Positions 22,101 to 34,106 of a DNA stretch of 64,000 bases are shown here, piece by piece. The notes beneath the pieces are model-generated. The model was given only the letters and a program-made list of their open reading frames with translations, had not been told where the DNA came from and ran no database searches. Position numbers and translations under genes: made by a program. The DNA is from Cryptomeria japonica. Taxonomy: Eukaryota; Streptophyta; Pinopsida; Cupressales; Cupressaceae. How positions within the stretch are numbered: the stretch's first letter is position 1; each line of letters begins with the position of its first letter. The stretch lies in contig NC_081410.1 in the NCBI RefSeq assembly GCF_030272615.1, forward strand, positions 573,201,241 to 573,265,240, written 5' to 3'.

Positions 22101-22772
22101 TAGCATGAAGCATGATGATTTATGAGAGAAGCATGATATGAAGGTGTATGTGAAAAGGAGATTAAGAAAGTTCATGTGATATGCGAAAGAGAGTTAGCAG
22201 GGAAGGTAGCAATGTGTAAAGTGTGAGTTACAGGCAGCAAAGGCAGACGATGTTGAAATAGTGCAGTAGTCCTTCACCAGACCCGCTGCAGGATAGTTAT
22301 GCAAAGATCTCTAATCGGATATACTGTAAATTTTGTGAATTATAATCTAAGCTTAATCTGAGAACTAATCCCATGCATTTGGAGATGCAATCCTTTTCAG
22401 TTCAACCGTTTATGTTGTAGTGAGCATTTCGGAAGTGAGCTACTTCTTTGTATATTTGTAGTGAGCAGTCCAATAATGAGCCTCTTTTGTAATCTGTCAG
22501 TGAACCACCCCTATTGTAAACATCATATAACTAGTTATATTCTCCTGAGAGTTAACACTCTCCATGGTTTTTCCCATTTGGGTTTTCCATATATAAAATC
22601 TGGTGTTTGTCTTGCGGTTGTGTTCAGATTCATGTTTATTTTACATTTGTTGTATCATAACTGTTAAGTTTGTTGGATGAAGTTTAATATCTCTTTGGTA
22701 GATTATATTTAGAATAAATTTTTGAAATCTATGACTAATTCACCCCCCTCTCAATATTCCAGTGCTTTCAAC
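22100..22772 (+). mobile_element. Ty1/copia LTR, 3' portion (plus orientation)
   Basis: The tail has the hallmarks of the copia LTRs in this window read in the plus direction. CCATGGTTTTTCCC and GGGTTTTCCA (22561-22590) are the complement of the conserved block in Copia-1, -2 and -4. CTAATTCACCCCCCTCTC (about 22736-22753) and CAGTGCTTTCAAC match the end of the Copia-3 LTR. No primer site or gag follows, because Gypsy-B begins at once. The 5' end is unclear and may overlap the inverted repeat. It is a solo or truncated LTR. Confidence 0.68.
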
Positions 22773-22789
22773 TTAATCAACATGTTTTA

Positions 22790-23136
22790 CTTTCTTGATT
22801 TATCCATCCTATGTGCCACACTTCTAATGGTCCAAGCCATACAATGCAAACATCTCTTCCTTTTAAGCTAATCAATATTAACTGGACACCTTGAAAATGA
22901 TCAGATGCAAACGCTAACAATTGTCTTCCCTTCTGATCAAATAGGTGACAAGAACTTTGTAAGATAGGTGAGAGGAACTATCTTGTGAACAATTAACTAA
23001 TAATAACTCCCCAAAATAATAAACAAATCTCGAAAAAAAAAAACTAAAACAACCAAAACTAACAAAAGAAAACTAAACCAAAATTATTTGCAAACAAACA
23101 AAAAAATTGAATAGGAATGTGATGCTCCTACATAAA
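22790..23136 (-). repeat. Gypsy-B 3' LTR, partial
   Basis: The inner end GATGCTCCTACATA parallels GATGCTCCTGCATCA in Gypsy-A, and an A-rich stretch before it (23030-23110) has a counterpart in the Gypsy-A LTR. With no second LTR the outer limit is only approximate. Confidence 0.55.
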
Positions 23137-23151
23137 ACTCCCCCCAAACAT
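23137..23151 (-). promoter_or_regulatory. Gypsy-B polypurine tract
   Basis: On the minus strand TTTGGGGGGAGTTTT lies directly before the LTR, in the position where plus-strand synthesis is primed. Confidence 0.6.
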
Positions 23152-23199
23152 AAAAGATTCATGTGCTCTTGCTCAAGAGTTTAGTAATAGAATGACCCC

Positions 23200-26100
23200 G
23201 CTTGATGATTTCTAGTTCAACAAGACAAAAAACCATCCTTTAAGGGACAATTACACCACTTCACCAAGTACCTTAAATACTCCCTTCTATGGGTCCTCTT
23301 CAATAACTGTTGATTGAGGATGCATTCTATATCTTGTGAAGTGGATGTGGTTTTGTGCTGCTCTTTGTAGAATAATAACTCTTCCTATATTGTATCTTCT
23401 TCCCCATCTTTTTTGTAAGGGTTTATGTTTGCCACATTGAATATAGGTGAAATTTCCAAGTCAGATGGATTGTTTCATAGGAATTTATTGAAAATCTTCT
23501 GAGGATTTTGTAGGATCTCACCTTCTTCATTTTCAGTTTATCATATTAACCTTTTCAAAACCTCTCCTTCCTAAGGTGATCCAACACAAGATCATCCACC
23601 TAAAAATACAATTCTCTTCACTTTTTATTAGCAGAATAATTGTAGTGTTGATTATTCTCTTCTATATTCATCTTCACTTGCCCATGAAGGTCATGGATAA
23701 TTGTGGCAAAGTCTTGTCCATCTGCACTTCTCTTCTCCATATGCCCAATATTTTTAAGTTCAAACACACCACTTGGATGAATTCCATACACAACATAAAA
23801 GGGGCTAAAAATTATACTCCTATTTGGATAATTATTTTATGCAAACTCAGTTTGTGTTAAAGCCAAATCCCAATTCCCCAGTGTATTACCAATAAGGCAT
23901 CTCAACATGTCACCAAGACTGCTATTGATAACTTCAATTTAGCCCTTTGTTTGGGGTGATAGGCTAAACTAAAACTCATATATGTTTTCCCAACTTCTTT
24001 GAAAGATTCCTCCAAAAATGTCCCACAAACATTGTGTCTCTATCAAATATGACACTTCTAAGAATACCATACAATCTCATCACTTCCTTGAAAAACAAGT
24101 TAGCAATATTAATAGCATCACTAGTCCTCTTACATGGAATGAAATTAACCATTTTAGAGAGCCTATCCATAACTAAAAATATAGAATCATTGCCCCTTTG
24201 AGTTCGAGACAAACCTAAAACAAAATCCATACTTTCAAAATCCCAAGGTTTGGATGGAATTAATAATGGCAGATTCAAACCAACATTTTGACATCTATCT
24301 TTTCCTTGTTGACAAACTCTACATCTCTCCACATACTTCTTGACATATATTTGCATCTTTGGCCAATAGTAATGTGTGCTTAATTGCAAATAAGTTTTAT
24401 CATGTCCAAAGTATCATGCTAGGCTGTCACAATGTTTCTCCTTCAATAGATTGTCTCTCATTGACCCCCTAGGTATGTACAATTTGTTTCCTTTGAACAA
24501 CAAACCTTCGTGTAGCATAAAATCGATCATTGGTCCTTTATCTTTGCTAAAAGTAATGTTGCAAGTTTCATATGCTTCTTTCAAATATTCATCATTTTCA
24601 TACAATTCCATTAAACTATCGAAACAAACACTATTAGCCTGAATTTCATACAATATTAAATTTCCCCTTCTTCATGCATCAACAACCTTGTTTGTTTGTC
24701 TAGTCTTATGCTTCAATAAAAAGTTAAATTTTTTAAGATACTCTACCCACTTAGCATGCCATTAGTTTAACTTATGCTGGCTATTTATAAACTACAAAGT
24801 ATGATTATATGTATAAACAATAAACTCCGTAGGAAGCAAGTAATGCCTCCACTTCTTCAATGATTGAACCAATGCATAAAAGTCAAGATCATAGAAAGAA
24901 TATTTCTTTTTTGCATCATTTAATTTTTCACTAAAAGAGGCCCTTGGTTTACTTTCTTGACTTAGAACAACCCCTATTGTCAACATACTAGCATCACACT
25001 CAACTTGAAATACCTTGTTAAAATCAAGTAAGGTAAGAATAGGCTATTTTCTCACCTTCTTCTTAAGAAATGTGAAACTACTTTTAAACTCTTGTGTCCA
25101 TTCAAATTATGTTTTGTACCCTTTGATTGTTTCAAGTATGGGAGAAACTACATGACTAAATTTTTTAATAAACTTCTTATAGACAATAGCAAGACCATAA
25201 AAACCTCTCACCTCCATTGTACTACTTGGTGTTGGCCAATCAATAAAAAATTGAATCTTCTCTTTGTCCATCCTGAATCTATCTTTGGACACCGCAAAAC
25301 CCAAATAAATTAACTCGATTTGCAAAAAGACACACTTCTCTAGATTAATTTATAACTTTTCTTCATGTAACCTTGTCATAACCAACCTCAAATGCCCCAA
25401 AGTCTCTTCCTTTGACTTGCTAAACACCAAGATTTCATCAAGATATACAATCATAAACTTTCCTAAGAATGGTTTTAAGACTTCATTCATGAGCCTCATA
25501 AAAATTACTAGGTTCATTAGAAATCCCAAAGGGCATAACCAACCATTCATAAATCCCATCATTAGTTTTAAATGTTGGTTTCCACTCATCTCCAGGTTTG
25601 ATTCTAATTTGATGATAACCACTTTTTCAGATCTATCTTATAAAAATAACATATAACCACTCAAGCAATCCATTAAGTCTACAATCCTAGGAATGAGAAA
25701 TCTATATTTGATAGTTATCTTTTATATGGCCCTAGAATCCATGAATATTTTCCATTCACCTCCTTTCTTCAGAACTAGAATTGTAGGAATGGTGCAAGGG
25801 ATAAGACTCTCCCTTATCAAACCTTTCCTGTGAAACTCTTCCACTTTTCTGATCTCCTCATTCTCCCTGGGAGTTAATATATATGTAGCCTTGTTTGGAA
25901 GGCTATCCCCTAGAATAAAATCCATATGATGTCTAATAGTCCTAATAGGAGGCAACTCGTTACCTACAAATCAATTTCTATAGTGTTTATATGTTCCTTC
26001 AAGATATCCTATACTTCATTAGGTAAATCATCTAGTTTTGTACAGGTAAGCATAAACATAGGTTTAAGAACCAAAGAAAATCCTACTTCTTCATTCTTCA

Positions 26101-26590
26101 TGTCACGTGACAACTCTTTTCTACTTACCATCATTACCTGACTGCTACTACTACTATTGATGTCCCCTTCTTATTCTTGCATAGACAATAAATTATGATC
26201 AATACCATTCTTCTCAAAGGTTTAAGTATTTTCTCTTCCATTATATACCTCCTTGTCAAAATCCAAGGTCTACCAGGAAAAAAATGACACACATCCATGG
26301 GCACAATATCACATAACACACTATCCTTATAAGTACCAATCTGAAATTCAACAAGAGCTTGTTCATCTACTAATAATTGATGCCCTTTCTAAAGCCAAGA
26401 AACTCTATAAGGAGAAGGATGTTTAGTTTTCTTAAGGCCTAACTTATCTACCATCTCTATAGCCACAAGATTATCTGTACTACCACTATTAATGATTAAT
26501 TTACAACACTTACCTTTTGCCTTCCATTTGGTTTGAAATAGAGATCTTTGCACTAGTTCTTGACTTTCCTTTGGTGGCTTCAACAATAAT
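23200..26590 (-). pseudogene. Gypsy-B pol (protease, RT, RNase H, integrase, chromodomain), broken
   Basis: Protease at about 26586-26134 reads CCKLIINSGSTDN, so the catalytic Asp of D-S-G has become Asn. Reverse transcriptase fragments (about 25955-25100) include [12 protein letters not shown] and an active-site block reading YLDE where YVDD or YLDD is expected. RNase H fragments lie at 24986-24792. Integrase (24653-23976, continuing to about 23880) has VERCRVCQQGKD, SMDFVLGL and FDRDTMF, so its first two catalytic Asp are present. The integrase tail has SDLEISPIFNVANIN, and the chromodomain shows RREYLRYLVKW near 23240-23300. At least eight separate frames are needed to read it. Confidence 0.85.
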
Positions 26591-26639
26591 AACGATTATC
26601 CTAATTCCAAATCTTCCTTATTATGAGAAGGTGATCCCA

Positions 26640-27640
26640 TGCTCTCTTGGTTTTCTTGAATAATTTGATTTCTCCTTTCAAATCTTGTATACCCTCTTGG
26701 TGAAGATTTAGGACATTCTCAACTTTTGTGGCCAACATATTGATTACATTTAAAGAATTTATGAAAAAAAACCTTTGCCTCTTCCTTGAAAACCACCTCT
26801 TCCATATGATCTTTCTCTCTTATTTTGGTAACCTTCTCTTTCATTATTGGCTATCTCATTGTAACTACCATTCCCTTCTTCCTGATGGTGTTGTTGTTCT
26901 CTTCTAGTCTATTATCCTCTTCCACTCTTTCTTTCTTGTTGATTTTGCTTCCTTATTAGTTTCTCCTTTGCCTTGATGGCAAGGTGATAATAATCTTTAA
27001 TATTTCTAGGGGAGACAAGAATTAACTAATCTTGGAAAATATACTTGAACCCATTCAAATATCTTGCTAATTTCTCCAAATTTTCTTCACTATGTCCAGA
27101 CCGAATCACCAATTTGTAAAACTCTTCGATATAATCTTTTACTGTTATATATTTTTTCTTAAGGTTTTGTAATCTTTTGAAAGGATTGGTTTGATAATCA
27201 CTCAAAAGGAACTTGACCTTGAACTTGGCAACCATCCTATCCCAATATTTAATTTTTTCCTTATTCTTCCTTTGTCTCTCCAATTGTACATAATCCCACC
27301 ACATTGTAGCATCTCATGAAAGCAAACTTAACTCTCTTTTCTTTAGAAAATCCTTCATACTAAAAATATTTGTCAAGTTCATTAATCCAATTGATGAGTT
27401 CCCCACCATTGAGGCTTATAGAATAAGTGGGAACATCCACCTTTGGATTGGTTCCTACATTCGTGATTTTTATTATCAATATTTCATCATTTGCAGCTAG
27501 TTTTGTGACAACATTATCATTAAATTGTGGCTCTTCTTCCTCTTCCATGTCACTACCTTCTATAGCATCATAAATTATCATTATTCCAATTCGCACCTCG
27601 TGTTTGTGTTCCTACTTTAGCATGTCCTATCCTCATATCC
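26640..27640 (-). pseudogene. Gypsy-B gag, broken and lacking its start
   Basis: Two frames remain. 27596-27360 reads VDVPTYSISLNGGELINWIN, matching the start of the gypsy capsid. 27304-27026 reads WDRMVAKFKVKFLLSDYQ and then YIEEFYKLVIRSGHSEENLE, the core of plant Retrotrans_gag domains. A zinc knuckle near 26745-26700 is ruined: its second Cys is Tyr and a stop sits inside it. The N-terminus is cut near 27640. Confidence 0.8.
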
Positions 27641-28095
27641 TCTCTAGGTCCTTTCAAGCCATATTATTCAACTTTGATGTCATGTACACCCTTTGGTGGG
27701 TCCTACTATGGGGTACTTGCCCCCTAGATTCTTATTCTATTCCTATTTATAGAAGGAACAGGGCATGGGATGCCTTAGTGTAGACCAGAGTACCCCAAAA
27801 TGCCTTGGTCCCTCTCAAAGGGGCTCCAATTTGAAATGGGGTAGGTGCTATATCTCCTCGATAGAATTTGATTTTTGAGGCTACACATGACCATTGGAGG
27901 CTAACCTAATTAATAAATTACCTAGGGAACTCTATATAAAGACATCCTATCAATTCATTTTAGACCTTGAACATCAATTATATCATTTGTGTATCTTTGA
28001 AGCATTCAAATTCAAGCATTTTAAAAAATTTAGGGTTGCATATTCATCATTCAAGTATTGTGGAGAAAACATACATCAATTTTAATGCACGTGTG
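27641..28095 (+). mobile_element. LTR-like fragment related to element T (plus orientation)
   Basis: The last 120 bp or so match the post-TATA part of the T LTR at 34130-34230: repeated CATTCAAG words, GGTTGCATATTCATC, TGGAGAAAACATACATCA, then GCACGTGTG against GCATGTGTGTG. A TATA box (TATATAAA, 27933-27940) precedes it. The upstream portion differs from T, so this is a related family or a diverged copy. It is cut on its left by Gypsy-B and on its right by the start of T at 28096. Confidence 0.5.
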
Positions 28096-28446
28096 TGTAG
28101 CGTCCTAAAATTGAACCCCTTTCAATTTTGATTGCATTTGGAGCCCTCACCTTAGTGTTTTCATCTTCAAGCTTGATCGGGACCTGTTTATGCGTCTTTT
28201 ATGCAACCAAATCTCATTTTTGTATCTTACAACTTGCATAACCCTTAAATCCTAGCCCAAACTAGGGTAGGACTAGGGAACCCTAGGTAGTACCTATCTT
28301 GAGGCCCCTCCCTCTTGGCCCTATTTCAATTATGAGTGGGAAATAAATCCCTTATATTGGCCTATGTTAGAAAATTAAACAATTGATGACATGAAAGTAT
28401 ATAAGGAGGTTTTCCCCTCTCATTTGGATATACAGGCATAAGGTAA
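28096..28446 (+). repeat. Element T 5' LTR, first part
   Basis: This matches 56190-56540 along its length, including CCTTAGTGTTTTCATCTTCA and ATTGGCC near the middle. A TATA box (TATATAA, 28398-28404) lies 40-50 bp before the break. Gypsy-C begins at 28447, and the LTR resumes at 34107. Confidence 0.83.
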
Positions 28447-28974
28447 TGATGTAGCCAGTTAAAACATAACCAATATAATAAGGAATAATCAGAAATAAAC
28501 ACAAGTCTAGATCAAATTTTCCTCATTATTCTTCTGCAACTTCAACCATCCTCCATTACAATGAAAAATTCCCTATTTTAAAACAATCACCAAAAATTTC
28601 TTTTTTTTGGCATATTTTTACAAAATCCAAAAATTCCCATTTAAGGAAATTTTCAAATCTATCCCAAAAATCACAAAATCTTCTAGAAATATAAAAAACA
28701 TTCATACGACACAAAAAAACAACTTTCTAATCTCAAAAAGATTATGAGCTCAAAATTAACTAAAAAACCAACTTTCTAAAAAACCAGAAAAAAGAGTAAA
28801 AGCCAATTTTGAGGCCTTAGATGAAGGAATCCGGCCCCGAAAATTTGAAATTTTACCTACCAAATTTGGATTGATTGAAAAAAAATAAAATCCTCAAGAT
28901 CTATGTCCATGTAAAATTTCAGCCCAATCGGACAACCGAGTCAAAATTTATGACCCTGCGAAGTCCCTGCATCA
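28447..28974 (-). repeat. Gypsy-C 3' LTR
   Basis: The 528-bp repeat is closely similar to 33575-34106; both share TCTAGATCAAATTTTC and the tail AATTTCAGCCCAAT. Its ends resemble those of the Gypsy-A LTRs, although the bodies differ. Confidence 0.93.
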
Positions 28975-29079
28975 TTCTCCTCTGGTTGAAAAGAACGCAG
29001 CTCCTGCAAGTGGGTGTCCTCAAATTGCAGCCACTGACCTTGATCCAACTGCTGTAACTCCCACTTTGTAATCCATGTT

Positions 29080-32000
29080 CTCTCTGCGGGTGCTAATCCA
29101 TCCCACTGTACCAAGTATCTATGGTATTCTCCTTATCGAGTGCGAACAGTCTTCTTGTCAAGAATCTGTGCAATCTTCTCTCATTTCTTACTAGGGCGCG
29201 TCCGCTACCAATCTACTTCCTCCTCACTACCATCATCATGAATGTCACCATGAAATGTGTATAGATCAAAAATATTAAATATAGGAGAGATATCAAGATT
29301 AGGGGGTAAATCAACCTGATAAGCATTGTCATTGACCTTCTTGAGAACCCTGCAAGGACCAACTTTCTTATATTTTAACTTGTGGTATGTGCCTATAGGA
29401 AACATCTCTTTCCGCAGATAAACCATCGCTAAATCACCTTCCTTAAAGATGTGATTTCATCGACCAACATCAACTATAGATTTGTACTTCACATTACTTT
29501 CCTGCAACTTCTGTCTCACCTCTTCCTGCAATTGGTGAAGGTGTTATGCAAATTCTACTGCATCATCACTAATTCTTTCACCAAGGGGCAACTGCACCAA
29601 ATCTAGAACACCTTTAAGATTCCTACCATAAAAAATTTGAAATGGGGATTTACCTATAGATATGTTCATTGAGCTATTGTATGCAAACTCTGCTTGGGGC
29701 AATGCCAAATCCCACTGCTTGAGCTTCTCTCCAACAATGCACCTTAACAGGTTTCCCAAACTACAATTGACTACCTCTATTTGCCCATCAGTTGGAGGGT
29801 GATAGGCACTGCTAAACTACAACTTAGTCCCCATCTTCTTCCATAAAGTTTGCCAAAAATGACTTAAGAACTTTGTATCTCTATCAGAGACAATGGTTTT
29901 TGGCACACCATGCAACCTAACAACTTCTGAAAAAAATAATTTGGTCACTCATGTTGCATCACTAGTTTTCTTACAAGCAATAAAATGAACCATTTTACTG
30001 AATCTGTCAACAACCACAAAAATAGAATCATTACCTCATCGTGCATTTGGTAATCCCAAAAAAAAGTTCATGCTCAAATCTGTCCATGGTTCTAGAGGTA
30101 CAAGAAGTGGCATGTACAACCCTATATTTTGTGAGTGTCCTTTAGCAACCTGACAGATCCTACACCTTGCCACATATCTGGTTACATCTCATTTCATCTT
30201 TGGCCAGTAGTATTTATCTTTGAGTAAGGCTATTGTCTTATCCTTGCCAAAATGTTTAGCCAAACCATTGCTATGAAATTCCCTGATGATATTCTCCCTC
30301 ATGGAACCAATTGGAATGCATAACTGTTTCCCTTTGAAGAGATAGCCATCTTGCATAAAGTATTCACCTTGAATATTAGACATATGTCCAGCTATTGGGT
30401 TCTTCAACTGTTCCACAATCTCCTAGAAGTCATTGTCAGACTAATACAAATCTTTGATTGCATCAAAACCAACTACCTCATTCTCCATTATTGTTAGAAG
30501 TACAATGCGTCTGCTCAATGCATCTACAACTTGGTTTTGCTTTCTTGATTTGTGCTTCAAAACAAATGTATAGCCTTGTAAGAATGAAACCCATTTCACA
30601 TGTCTACTACTCAACTTCATTTGTGTGTTTAGATATTTTAATGTGATGTGATCTATGAACAAGACAAACTCCTTTGGAACTAAATAATGTCTCCAATGTC
30701 ACAAGGCTTGCACGAGTGCATAAAACTCTAGATCATATGTGGAATAGTTCTTCCTTGCCTCATTCAACTTTTCACTAAAAAAGGTGATTGGTTTACCTTC
30801 TTGGCCAAGAACAACTCCAATACCTACATGTGAGGCATCACAATCAACTTCAAACACTTTTTCAAAGTCTGGTAATGCCAATATGGGAGCTTTAGTTCCC
30901 TTCTTCTTGAGAAACTTGAAACTTTCTTCAACCTCATTGGTCCACATGAATTCCTTTCCTTTGGTACATTCTATGATAGGTGCAACAATACTGCTAAAAT
31001 TCTGAATAAACTTTTGATAAATAGTGGCCAGACCATGAAAATTTCTTATCTTTGTTATGATCCTAGGACTAGGCCATTCCAGAATTGCTCTAACCTTCTT
31101 TGAATCCATCTTGATACCTTGTGCAGAAACAATAAATCCCAAAAATACCAGACTCTCTTGCATAAAACTACACTTTTTTAGGTTTGCATAAAGTTTCTCT
31201 TTCCTCAACACATCCAATATGATCCACAAATGCTGCAAGTGCTCCTCTTTGTTCTTACTAAAAATTAAAATGTCATCAAAATAAACTACAACCAACTTAC
31301 CAATGTAAGGTCGAAGAACTATATTCATCAGTCGCATGAAGGTACTGGGTGCATTAGACAACCCAAATGGCATCACCATCCACTCATATAATCCATCTCT
31401 AGTCTTGAAAGAAGTCTTCCATTCATCCCCTTCTCGGATCCAAATTTGGTGATACCCACTTCTCAAATCAATTTTACTGAAATACTGGGCCCTTGCAAGA
31501 ACATCCATCATGTCATCCAAGTGAGGTATAGGGAACCAATATTTGATGGTAATTCTATTGATTGCACAGCTATCTGTACACATCCTCCATGTACCATCTT
31601 TCTTTGGTGTTAATAATGTTGGTACAACACATGGACTCATGCTTTCTCACACAACACCTTTCTTCATAAGCTCCATCACCTGCTTGTTGAGTTCTGTATG
31701 TTGTGTAGGGCTTATCCTATATGCTACCTGATTAGGTAAAGATGCTCCTAGAATTAGATCAAGATGATGCTGAATATCTTGCTTCGGTGGAAGACCATCA
31801 GGTAGCTCATCAGGTATAACATCACTATATTCTTTGAGTACCTTTTTTACTTTAGAAGGTATTGGTATCCTTCCTCCTTCCTCCTTTTGGACCATTAATG
31901 CATAACAAAATCTTGTCACCTTCATCTCCTTAACAAGTTCTCTTTCAGACAACAAATTCTTAGCTTCCCCTACATCCTTAAAGGGTAATAAGATGAATTT

Positions 32001-32320
32001 CAATCCCTCCTTCCAAAATGTATATGTATTCCTTTCCCCATCATGCATGACCTTTTTGTCATATTGCCAAGGCCTCCCCAATAATACATGACATGCATCC
32101 ATTGGGATGACATCACACCAGACCTCATCTTTGTAAGTTTTGCCTATAGAAAACTTGATCAGGAACCTCTTATCAAGAGTAACTTCATTCCCCTTCTTAA
32201 ACCATGCAATATAGTAAGGGTGAGGATGTTTCTCACACTGTAAATTCAACTTATCTACCATCTCTCTGGAAATCATATTCTCACAACTACCACCATCAAT
32301 AATAACTTGACATACCTTTC
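29080..32320 (-). pseudogene. Gypsy-C pol (protease, RT, RNase H, integrase, chromodomain), broken
   Basis: Protease near 32310-32050 reads VIIDGGSCEN, so the middle residue of D-S-G is lost, and ends CHVLLGRPWQYD. Reverse transcriptase and RNase H share a clean 313-codon frame (31640-30699) with [27 protein letters not shown], the active site [10 protein letters not shown] and [18 protein letters not shown]. Integrase (30440-29540) shows EFHSNGLAKHFGKDK and CRICQ. Its first catalytic Asp is Asn (LSMNF); VSDRDTKF and PTDGQIEVVN follow. The tail [13 protein letters not shown] is at 29426-29205, and the chromodomain (ILDKKTVRTR, then GEYHRYLVQWDG) at about 29190-29090. Scattered stops separate the blocks. 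Confidence 0.92.
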
Positions 32321-32329
32321 ACCTGAGGT

Positions 32330-33554
32330 GCATCCGGTTCGAAAAATATTGGTTCAAAGCCACGAGTCATCAGATCTTTGAATCCATGTTTTCTCCTTCT
32401 CTAGAATTATCAAGGTTCTCCTTATCATGAGGTTTTCTCCTACATCTGGGAGAACTTCTAAATCTACTCCATCATTTTTAGATTTAGCTAGAATCACCCT
32501 AGATGGTCCTCCTTGATTTCTATCTTGCATGTTAAAATTTGAGCACTCAAATGCTCTATGGCCTTCTTCCCCACACCTAAAACAAGTGAATGGTCTCCTT
32601 TGGATTTCCCATCCTCTACCACTACCATAACCTCTTCCTCTTTGAAACCCTCATCCTCATTGTAGATTAGAGGACTCTAGGCGGGTGTCATCTTGCTTCT
32701 CTACTCCTTGAGATGAATCTCCCCTACCATAACTTGAACCACCATGTGAAGGAGATGAAGTACCCCTTCTTCCTCCTCTATTCCTTTGAAAATACCATCT
32801 GTTTTGCTTTTCTTTTGCCTTTAGAGCCAGTTGATAGGCCTCTTCGATACTATCGATCTGGTGCATGCTTAATTCATCCTAAATGGAAATCTTCAATCCA
32901 TTTACATACCTAGAAGCCATTTGTTCATCAGATTCTTGATGCTCAACCCAAATGGACAACTGGTAAAATTCATCTATGTAATCTTGTATAGTAGATAAGT
33001 TTTGCTTCAGATTTTGAAATCTATGAAACAGAGTTTGTGCATATTCTAAAGGTAAAAACTTTTAATTTCTTCTCCATCTTGCTCTAGTTTTTGATGTTCT
33101 CTTTTATTTTACTTGTTTGCTCCTTTTGTAGATGATCCCACCAGATCATTGCATGACCCTTTAACTTGGTGCATGCAAACTTAACTTTTTTTTTCCCCTA
33201 TGTCATAGATTTCCACTCAAAAAATTTCTCCATCTCATTTAGCCAATCAATCAGCTCCTCTGGTTTAATACTACCTGCATATTTTGAAACTTCAACTTTA
33301 ATTCCTTCATTCTTCCCTTCTAATGCCCTAATCATCCTCTCTTCAAAATTTCCATGATTTACTGGCTCTTCTTTAAACTCTTCAGGCTGATCTATACCTC
33401 CTCCATCTGAACCTTTATCAGAATTATCTTCACTTTTCCCCAGTCTCTGATTTTCCATTATATTCATGAGCTCTACAACCTGCATTTGGAGGTTTTTCAT
33501 GTCTCTATGTATCTGAGTAAGACCTCTTCCTCTTCCTCTTCCTCTCCCAACCAT
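32330..33554 (-). pseudogene. Gypsy-C gag, broken
   Basis: The ATG at 33554 lies directly after the primer site and begins MVGRGRGRGRGLTQIHRDM, a basic N-terminus. The 118-codon frame continues through an acidic stretch to SIKPEELIDWLNEMEKFFEW, the start of the capsid-like domain. A frame at 32866-32657 reads IDSIEEAYQLALKAKEKQNR followed by a Gly/Arg/Ser-rich linker. The zinc knuckle CFRCGEEGHRAFEC is intact near 32585-32543. Stops lie between these parts. Confidence 0.88.
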
Positions 33555-33562
33555 CTTCCTGC

Positions 33563-33572
33563 TCTAATACTA
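33563..33572 (-). promoter_or_regulatory. Gypsy-C primer-binding site, decayed
   Basis: The plus strand reads GCTCTAATACTA (33561-33572), two transitions away from the initiator tRNA-Met 3' end GCTCTGATACCA, two bases inside the 5' LTR. It identifies the right LTR as the 5' one. Confidence 0.75.
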
Positions 33573-33574
33573 GA

Positions 33575-34106
33575 TGATGTAGCCAGTTAAAACATAACCA
33601 ATATAAAAAGGAATAATAAAAAATAAACAAAAGTCTAGATCAAATTTTCTTCATTATTCTTCTGCAACTTCAACCATCCTCCATTACAATGAAAAATTTC
33701 CTATTTTAAACAATCACCAAAAATTTCCTTTTTGGGAAGATTTTTACAAAATCCAAAAATTGTCATTTAAGAAAATTTTCAAATCTATCCCAAAAGTCAT
33801 GAAATCTTATATAAATATAAAAAACATTCCTACGACACAAAAAAAACAACTTTCTAATCTCAAAAAGATTACGATCTCAAAATTAACTAAAAAACCAACT
33901 TTCTAAAAAACTGGAAAAAGAGTAAAAGCCAATTTTGAGGCCTTAGATGAAGGATTCTGGCCCTAAAAATTTGAAGTTTTGGGGGCCCTACTGAACTTGG
34001 TTCAGTTGGAAATCCAATCAACTCCTCAAGATCTACGTCCACGTAAAATTTCAGCCCAATTAGACAACCAGGTCAAAAGTTATGACCCCGCAAAGTCCTT
34101 GCATCA
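33575..34106 (-). repeat. Gypsy-C 5' LTR
   Basis: This 532-bp partner of 28447-28974 begins TGATGTAGCC and ends TTGCATCA on the plus strand. Beyond its end AGCAA begins the resumed T LTR. Confidence 0.93.

Larger units (their letters stand above)
22790..27640 (-). mobile_element. Gypsy-B: 5'-truncated Ty3/gypsy chromovirus
   Basis: Minus-strand gag, protease, reverse transcriptase, RNase H, integrase and chromodomain follow one another in gypsy order. A partial 3' LTR (to about 23136) ends GATGCTCCTACATA, a decayed form of the Gypsy-A LTR end, and is followed by a polypurine tract. The 5' LTR and gag start are missing: the element stops near 27640, where a plus-strand LTR-like sequence begins. 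Coding is more decayed than in Gypsy-C. Confidence 0.85.
28447..34106 (-). mobile_element. Gypsy-C: near-complete Ty3/gypsy chromovirus with both LTRs and a decayed target-site duplication
   Basis: The element is 5660 bp long with LTRs at 28447-28974 and 33575-34106, ending TGATGTAG and GCATCA. Gag, protease, reverse transcriptase, RNase H, integrase and chromodomain are all present on the minus strand in order. It sits inside the 5' LTR of T. Flanks are GGTAA (28442-28446) and AGCAA (34107-34111). The uninterrupted T LTR at 56540 shows GGCAA at the same point, so each copy of the duplication has one transition. Confidence 0.93.
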
